In this document: piece after piece, positions 58,501-64,000 of the stretch
How the letters are laid out: the number at the start of each line of letters is the position of its first letter
Numbering within the stretch: position 1 is the first letter of the stretch
Assembly: GCA_965198755.1 (NCBI GenBank)
Contig: OZ240673.1
Span: 2,914,001 to 2,978,000 of the forward strand
Direction of reading: 5' to 3'
From: BOG-908 sp963692875
GTDB taxonomy: Bacteria; Pseudomonadota; Alphaproteobacteria; Acetobacterales; Acetobacteraceae
Length of the DNA stretch: 64,000 nucleotides
Notes under the pieces: model-generated
What the model was told of the DNA's origin: nothing
The model's database searches: none
The model's input: the letters and a program-made list of their open reading frames with translations, nothing else
Translations under genes and position numbers: made by a program

Positions 58501-61500
58501 TCAACCATCTGCCGCCACCCCAGGCTGCAACTGCCGCAGCTTTTCCGCCAGCTGGTGCAGGCTGATGTCGCCCTTGCTCAGCACCTGGTTGGCACCGCGC
58601 AGCCGACGCCGGTCGTCATTCGTCAGGTCCCGAGCGGTGAGCACCACGACGGGGACTTCGCCGCAATCCGGACGCTCCCGAAAGGCGGACAGGAAGTCGA
58701 AACCGTCCATGACCGGCATGTTCAAGTCCAGCAGCACGACGTTGGGAACGGCATGCGTCACTTTCTGCAGCGCGTCCTCGCCGTTTGTCGCTTCACTGAC
58801 ACGCCAGCCGCCCTTCTCCAGTATCTGGCGCATGCGATCCCTGGTATCGGCATCGTCGTCCACCACGAGCACGCTGCTTCCCGTCTCCCGAAACCGCTCC
58901 ATGACCGCACGCAGCCGTTCCCAGTCGACAGGCTTGACGATGTAGTCCGCCGCGCCGAGGGAGGTCGCCAATGCGCGCTCGGCCACGAACGTCACCATGA
59001 CGACCGGGATGTCGGCGAGCTCCGGATCGGCCTTGAGCGCGCTCAGCACAGACCATCCGTCCATGCCCGGCATCGTCACGTCCAGCAGGATGGCCCTCGG
59101 CCGCAGCCGCCGCGCCTGTGCCAGGCCGGCCGAACCGTCAGAAGCAGTGCGTGCAACGAAACCCTCGCGCGCCAGGAAGCGGCTCATCAGGTGAAGCTGC
59201 GTCTCGTCGTCATCAACCACCAGCACCACGTCACCGGAGCCGACCGCCTCGTCCTCTCCGGCGCTTGAAGCGCTCTGCTTCGCTGTCTCGGGCTCGGGCT
59301 CGGGCAGCACTACGGGCAGCGTCACGGTGAAGGTGCTGCCGCTCCCCGGTCTGCTCTGCACGTGCACGTCGCCGCCGAGCATGGCCGCGAACGCCTTTGT
59401 CAGCGCCAGGCCCAAACCCGTGCCGCCGAACTGCCGTGTGGTGGAGGCATCGGCCTGCTGGAAGCGCTGGAACAGCTTTGCAACCTGCTCCGCCGTCATC
59501 CCGATCCCGGTATCGGACACCGAGAGCTGCACGCGGTCCATGCCGCCAGGCCCACTGACGCGCGAGACCGCCAGGGTGATCGCGCCGCGTTCGGTAAACT
59601 TCGCAGCGTTGCTCAACAGGTTCAGCAATATCTGGCGGATGCGCGTGATGTCGGAGTGCATGGTGCCAAGCCCGGCGCCCGCCTGCAGCACAAGCTGGTT
59701 GGACTTCTTTTCCATCAGCGCGCTCACCGTCGCGGCCACGTCGCGGATCATGCCGGCCACATCGAAAGTTTCGGCGTAGGCGTCCATCTTGCCACTCTCG
59801 ATCTTGGACAGGTCGAGCACGTCGTTGATGAGGCCAAGCAGATGACGCGCGTTGCCTTCGATCTTCTTCACGTCGCGTGCGAGATCTTTGGGCGGCGTGC
59901 CGTCCTCGATCTCCTCGCCCAGCATCTCCGCATAGCCGATGATCGCGGAGAGCGGCGTGCGCAGCTCATGGCTCATGTTGGCGATGAACGTACTTTTCGC
60001 CCGGTTGGCCTCTTCGGCCTCGTCGCGCGCCGCAAGCAGCGTCACTTCGGCTTCACGCATGTCGGTGACGTCGGTGTTGGTGCCGAACCACCCCAGGATG
60101 CGGCCGTCCGGGCACGTGGCGTCGGGTTCCTCGCGGATCGGCAGGGCGCGCGAGAGGAACCAGCGGTACTGGCCATCTTTCCCGCGCAGCGGAAACGTGT
60201 CTTCCCAATCCTTGCTGGCGGCGAAATTCTCCTGCAGGCGCTTCTCCACGCGCTCAAGGTGGTCGGGGTGATGCACACTCTTCCAGCCCCAGCCGGCCAT
60301 CTCGGCAAAGCTGGTGCCGGTGTAGTCGTACCAGCGCTGGTTGTACCAGGTGATCGCACCCGCCGGATCGGTGACCCAGATCATCTGCGGAATGGCGTTG
60401 GCGATCGTGCGGAAGCGCGCCTCGCTCTCACGCAGACGCTGCTGCTCGAGCTTACGGGCTGAAATGTCGCGGAGGTGGATGGTGAACAGCGGACGCGGCT
60501 CGCGAGCGACCCGTGTCACAGACAGCTCGATGGGGAAGCGCCTGCCGGACACATCGATCGCATCGACTTCGACACGCCCGCCGAGCATGCTGTCCTCGCC
60601 GCCGGCAGCACGGGCAAAAAAACGGCGGTGGACGTCCAACGTCTCGGGAGGGAAGATCAGGGGGCCGAGTTCCTGGCCGATAACGGAGTCTGCACTGCGG
60701 CCGAAGACGCGTTGGGCAGCGTCGTTGAATTCCAGGATGATGCCGTGCGCGTCCAGCGTGATCACGCCGTCCGGCGAGGCGGCCAGGATGGCGCCTTTCA
60801 GCCGCTCGCTTTCCACCAGCGCGCCGGCCACGCGCTTGCGTTCCATCGTCAGGCCGATCTGGTGGCCGAGCGTGGAGACGGAGTCCAACAGGCTTTCGTC
60901 CAGACCGATCCGGCGGCGGCTGTAGAACTCGACGGCACCCACGACGGTGCCGCCGTCCATCAGCGGAAAGGCGAGCGCGCTGGTCAGGCCCAGCCGCGCG
61001 GCGTCCGCGCTGCGCAGGCTGTCGGTGACCGCGGACAGGTCGGCGACGTGAATGGCGGCCTCCGTTGCCCACACCTTGCCTGGCAGCCCGGCCGCGAATT
61101 CGAGCGCCGAGCCCACCCGGTCGCGAGCGAAGTCGGCGAGGCGTCCGGCATCGCGCGACCGCCAATCGGCGACGCAGTGCAGCACGTCGTGGCCCGGCGA
61201 GGACTCCTCGCGCCGCCAGAACGTGCCCACGTCCCAGGCGAGCCCGGTGCCAATTGCTTCTAGCAGCCGTGCCGGCATGTCGCCGTCCGCGCTGGTTCCG
61301 GAGAGCACCTGGCTGACGGCGTACTGCACCGCCAGGCGCTGCTGGGCATCCTGGCGGACGCTCACGTCGCTGAACGTTATGATGCTGCCGACGATGGTAC
61401 CGCCGCTCATGACCGGAGATGAGGAATACTCGGCGAAGAACGGCGTCCCGTCGCGGCGCCACAGCATCTCGTTGTCCATCCTGACCGACAGTCCGCTGGT

Positions 61501-61752
61501 GAGGGTGTGCAACAGGGGGCACTCGGATTGCGGGAACGGCGAGCCATCCGGCCGCGTGTGGTGGATGGCAACGTGCATGTTGAGGCCAAGCAGGTCCGCA
61601 GGCCGGTCGTAGCCGAGCGTGGTCAGCGCGGACGTGTTAATGAACAGGCAGCTGCCCGCGGTGTCGACGACGTACACTCCGTCGCTCAGCGCGTCGATAC
61701 ACTGCCATTGCGTGAACGCCGAAGCTGGCTCAGTGGTCTCGTGATCAGCCAT
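58501..61752 (-). CDS. Hybrid sensor histidine kinase (PAS-GAF-PAS-PAS-HK-REC-REC)
   Basis: 1083 residues, no membrane segment. Order: PAS (about 18-135), GAF (140-300), PAS (308-430), PAS (440-565), HisKA with phospho-His in 'FIANMSHELRTPLSAIIGYA', HATPase ('NAAKFTERGAI', 'VSDTGIGMT', 'FGGTGLGLALTKAF'). REC1 has 'LVVDDDETQLHLMSRFL' and acceptor Asp in 'ILLDVTMPGMDGW'; REC2 has 'VLVVDDDADTRDRM' and Asp in 'VLLDLNMPVMDGF'. It senses a cytoplasmic signal and relays phosphate internally. No output regulator lies beside it. Confidence 0.95.
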   Translation of the reverse strand: MADHETTEPASAFTQWQCIDALSDGVYVVDTAGSCLFINTSALTTLGYDRPADLLGLNMHVAIHHTRPDGSPFPQSECPLLHTLTSGLSVRMDNEMLWRRDGTPFFAEYSSSPVMSGGTIVGSIITFSDVSVRQDAQQRLAVQYAVSQVLSGTSADGDMPARLLEAIGTGLAWDVGTFWRREESSPGHDVLHCVADWRSRDAGRLADFARDRVGSALEFAAGLPGKVWATEAAIHVADLSAVTDSLRSADAARLGLTSALAFPLMDGGTVVGAVEFYSRRRIGLDESLLDSVSTLGHQIGLTMERKRVAGALVESERLKGAILAASPDGVITLDAHGIILEFNDAAQRVFGRSADSVIGQELGPLIFPPETLDVHRRFFARAAGGEDSMLGGRVEVDAIDVSGRRFPIELSVTRVAREPRPLFTIHLRDISARKLEQQRLRESEARFRTIANAIPQMIWVTDPAGAITWYNQRWYDYTGTSFAEMAGWGWKSVHHPDHLERVEKRLQENFAASKDWEDTFPLRGKDGQYRWFLSRALPIREEPDATCPDGRILGWFGTNTDVTDMREAEVTLLAARDEAEEANRAKSTFIANMSHELRTPLSAIIGYAEMLGEEIEDGTPPKDLARDVKKIEGNARHLLGLINDVLDLSKIESGKMDAYAETFDVAGMIRDVAATVSALMEKKSNQLVLQAGAGLGTMHSDITRIRQILLNLLSNAAKFTERGAITLAVSRVSGPGGMDRVQLSVSDTGIGMTAEQVAKLFQRFQQADASTTRQFGGTGLGLALTKAFAAMLGGDVHVQSRPGSGSTFTVTLPVVLPEPEPETAKQSASSAGEDEAVGSGDVVLVVDDDETQLHLMSRFLAREGFVARTASDGSAGLAQARRLRPRAILLDVTMPGMDGWSVLSALKADPELADIPVVMVTFVAERALATSLGAADYIVKPVDWERLRAVMERFRETGSSVLVVDDDADTRDRMRQILEKGGWRVSEATNGEDALQKVTHAVPNVVLLDLNMPVMDGFDFLSAFRERPDCGEVPVVVLTARDLTNDDRRRLRGANQVLSKGDISLHQLAEKLRQLQPGVAADG

Positions 61753-62348
61753 TCCGGCTCCGGGCAGGCCGTGCTGCCCGCGTTACAAGCACCTGCGTTT
61801 ATTCTCAACGCGACCGGAGGTTTGCGGTTCTGCTGTATGGGTCGCCCCCGCCGCCGGACGGCTGGGTCGACGCGTCAGGGTACGACCGGACCTGCCCAGA
61901 GTGAACCGGTCCGACCGCGCCGCCTGTGCACGGAAGCACCCTCCGGCACGCATCGGCTTTCATCGTCGGTCTCCGCCGGCCGGCAGCACAGGCGAGCCGC
62001 ATCCTCGCCGGTTGGCGCCAAGCCGGGCATCAGCCGCGCCAGCCGCGGGACGGACATCCTCCCAACTGCCTGCAGAACTGCTGCGTGCGGTCACTCCAAC
62101 TCCTTTTCCACATCATGTTATGCGCAATCGGAATGACTCAACCGGGCGCAACACCGACGGCAGCCTGTCTTGGCAGCTTTATTGACACTCGCTCGAAGGT
62201 GACGTGACACTTCACGCTAAGTGGACTTGATGCGCAACATAGTGCATTATTTGCCATATCTGAGCGCGCGTTTTGCGGTCACGTCCGTGAAATAACTTGG
62301 TCTAAATGTATTCAGACATAAGGCCCGCTCGGAGAATAGAAGGACGAA
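61753..62348. other. Intergenic region between divergent genes
   Basis: About 600 bp between the histidine kinase and DUF2817 genes. The last 250 bp are clearly A/T-richer. No gene, RNA or repeat recognised; promoters for both genes are expected. Confidence 0.6.
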
Positions 62349-63449
62349 ATGGTCGGAGCAGAGAACTCGCTTTCCAGCTTTGGGCACGCCTATATCGAGG
62401 CCAGAAATCTGTTCAGGCAAGCAGCGCACGCCGCAGGATGTGAACTTGAACACCGAGTTTGCCCCGGCACGGGGCCTTCCGACGAGGAGTTGACCGTTGA
62501 TATCGCGTGGCTGGGTCGGCGAGACGCGAGCAAAGTCCTCGTCCTTCTTTCCGGCGTTCATGGCGCGGAGGGGCTTTTTGGGTCAGGAGTTCAAGTTGAC
62601 TTCCTGGCTCGTTGCGGCGCAGCGAAGCTGACGGTTGGGACGGCTGCGCTGATCGTCCACGGAATCAATCCTCACGGCTTCGCCTGGATGCGGCGGACTA
62701 CTCAAGAAAATGTGGACCTGAACCGCAATTGGGTCAACTTTTCCGGACCGCTTCCAACAAACGAAGGGTACGACACACTCGCAAACGCAATCGTTCCCTC
62801 CGAATGGACGCCGGAAGCCCAGTCTGCCAGTCGCGAAGTGCTCCAAACCTATGCCGATAAGTTCGGGTTCAAAGCTTTGCAGCGTGCCGTGCATGGAGGT
62901 CAGTACCGGCATCCTTCTGGGATTTTTTTCGGCGGCTTTGAGCCCTGCTGGTCTCGCATCGTCTTAACCGATATCTTTGAACGTTACCTCCGTGATGCAG
63001 TTAGGGTAGGACTGATCGACTTCCACACCGGCATCGGCTCATGGGGCGAAGCAGTGCGGATGAACGTCGCTCCGGCTGGCAGTTCGGCGTCGGAGCGCAC
63101 CCTCCGCTGGTTCGGATTGGACGCGGTCAGCCCGTTCGATGATACCTCGCCTTCCACGCGAAAAAGCGGCGGCTGCTCGGAAGCCTCTATTGATTTGTTG
63201 AAACATGCCGAGGTGACGACATTGACTCTCGAGATCGGTACCGTGCCTTTGATAGATGTGGTGATGGCCTTGCGCGAGGACGCTTGGATTTATGAGAATG
63301 GCCTCGCTCTTTCGCCGGCCGGCGAAGCAGCGCGTGTGCGAATGCGTGCTGTGTATTTCGATGATGATCCCACATGGCAGAGCATGGCTCTTGCGGCGTC
63401 GCGGCTGACCATCCGGCAAGCCATTGCGGGCCTAGCTGCTGACGGGTGA
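62349..63449 (+). CDS. DUF2817 protein (M14 carboxypeptidase-like)
   Basis: 366 residues. Carboxypeptidase-like zinc site: 'LLSGVHGAEGLFGSGVQ' (HxxE), 'NVDLNRNWVNF' (Asn-Arg substrate motif), 'GLIDFHTGIGSWGE' (third ligand His) and 'LTLEIGTVP' (catalytic Glu). Probably a cytoplasmic peptidase or amidohydrolase; substrate unknown. AAGGAC lies before the ATG. The gene has visibly more A/T at third positions than the rest of the window, which suggests later acquisition. Confidence 0.85.
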   Translation: MVGAENSLSSFGHAYIEARNLFRQAAHAAGCELEHRVCPGTGPSDEELTVDIAWLGRRDASKVLVLLSGVHGAEGLFGSGVQVDFLARCGAAKLTVGTAALIVHGINPHGFAWMRRTTQENVDLNRNWVNFSGPLPTNEGYDTLANAIVPSEWTPEAQSASREVLQTYADKFGFKALQRAVHGGQYRHPSGIFFGGFEPCWSRIVLTDIFERYLRDAVRVGLIDFHTGIGSWGEAVRMNVAPAGSSASERTLRWFGLDAVSPFDDTSPSTRKSGGCSEASIDLLKHAEVTTLTLEIGTVPLIDVVMALREDAWIYENGLALSPAGEAARVRMRAVYFDDDPTWQSMALAASRLTIRQAIAGLAADG

Positions 63450-63585
63450 ACTCAACGGGCGAAGAATTGCCTGAACTCCTTTACCATTTGATCGGGCGCC
63501 TCCCGCAACCGCCGGCTGGCTGAATCAGCCTGACGGACGTGCTAAACGGATCCGCGCGAAACACGCCTCAGCACGGAGATGCCCC

Positions 63586-64000
63586 ATGCCGTCCGCCACG
63601 CGACTTCTGTTCCTGCTGACCTTTGTCGCCATGCCCACCTTGCACGCACAGAGCCTGGCAGAGCGCCTTGCCAAGCAGCACCCCCAATCGGCGGAGATCA
63701 CCGTTCGCGTCGCGGCCGGCGTCAAGACGAAAGGCAACTACGCCCAGGTGGTCCCCATCCTCGCCCAGCAGCTCGCCGGCACCAGCGTCACCCTCGTGCC
63801 CGACGAGAGCACCGGCTCGTTCATGTCCGCCACCGGTGTCTGCCTGGGCCTCGACGAAGCTGCCATCGTGCAGCGTGACGCCGCGAGCGATCGGGCCCAC
63901 ACGTCGGACGCCAATGCGGCAAGCTGCGCCGGCAGGTACGTCTCGCTTGGCCGCCCGCTCTATCCGTATTACGGCTTTTGGGTGGTGCGCGCCGATACGC
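63586..64000 (+). CDS. Exported protein, possibly solute-binding (3' end outside window)
   Basis: 138 codons, open at the window edge. Signal peptide 'MPSATRLLFLLTFVAMPTLHA' with cleavage before QSLAE. The mature part 'ITVRVAAGVKTKGNYAQVVP' and 'LAQQLAGTSVTLVPDESTGS' resembles the first lobe of TAXI-type or phosphonate-type periplasmic binding proteins, which is a weak assignment. Two Cys residues lie further on (GVCLG, ASCAG). GGAG precedes the ATG. Confidence 0.65.
   Translation, partial: MPSATRLLFLLTFVAMPTLHAQSLAERLAKQHPQSAEITVRVAAGVKTKGNYAQVVPILAQQLAGTSVTLVPDESTGSFMSATGVCLGLDEAAIVQRDAASDRAHTSDANAASCAGRYVSLGRPLYPYYGFWVVRADT

Overview
The window is high-GC DNA from an alphaproteobacterium. 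The gene order serB / miaA-ilvB-ilvN-ilvC-leuA / mreB-mreC-mreD-mrdA and the protein sequences fit the Acetobacteraceae best; this is inference from family knowledge, not a database result. It is ordinary chromosome: beta clamp, DnaB, tyrosyl-tRNA synthetase, branched-chain amino-acid synthesis, the rod-shape cluster and a tRNA-Gln. Less essential genes lie between these.

Layout. 1-1.8 kb: a DUF3800 gene cut by the window edge, noticeably less GC-rich than its neighbours, beside an IS1595-type transposase. 1.9-4.5 kb: exported amidohydrolase and dnaN. 4.5-7.2 kb: almost gene-free, ending in a wrecked HlyD-type adaptor gene. 7.7-17.4 kb: tRNA-Gln, ispE, serB, miaA, ilvBN, ilvC, a small His-rich exported protein and leuA. 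17.7-24 kb: two glycine-zipper lipoproteins, then mreB, mreC, mreD and mrdA. 24-27 kb: an EmrA/EmrB-like efflux pair. 27.7-34.4 kb: S53 acid peptidase, dadA, beta-carbonic anhydrase, a hypothetical, and a tightly coupled EcsC / short-chain dehydrogenase / 48-residue protein operon. 34.5-40 kb: dnaB, a SWIB protein, a phosphotriesterase-family hydrolase and an acyl-CoA ligase. 40.5-49.6 kb: a TPR-GT8 glycosyltransferase, a sulfotransferase, a secreted protein, a CadC-type regulator and a PhoD phosphatase. 49.8-52.5 kb: a nested insertion, IS630 inside IS66. 52.5-64 kb: anmK, tyrS, an SLT-SPOR lipoprotein, an MRJP-like protein, a large hybrid histidine kinase, a DUF2817 peptidase-like protein and the start of an exported protein.

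The dominant feature is a dispersed inverted-repeat element of about 125-145 bp, called R1 here. I count 38 loci between 3 and 57 kb: 25 with both ends, 1 split by the nested insertion and 12 partial or decayed. Each complete copy has two A/T-tipped hairpins, one at each end, inside a larger stem whose U-rich 3' side should work as a terminator on both strands. Copies sit directly behind stop codons, sometimes supplying the stop codon, and fill gaps between convergent genes. They also sit between genes normally co-transcribed (mreB/C/D/mrdA, ilvN/ilvC, the efflux pair). Stem bases change in a compensated way between copies. Three smaller repeat families (R2, R3, R4) accompany R1.

A second notable feature lies before leuA: a 32-codon ORF that may be leaderless, ends in a Leu/Ile/Val-rich stretch, and has codons for Leu-Leu-Gly perfectly complementary over 8 nt to the leuA ribosome-binding site. 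This looks like a leucine-responsive attenuator, possibly a translational one.
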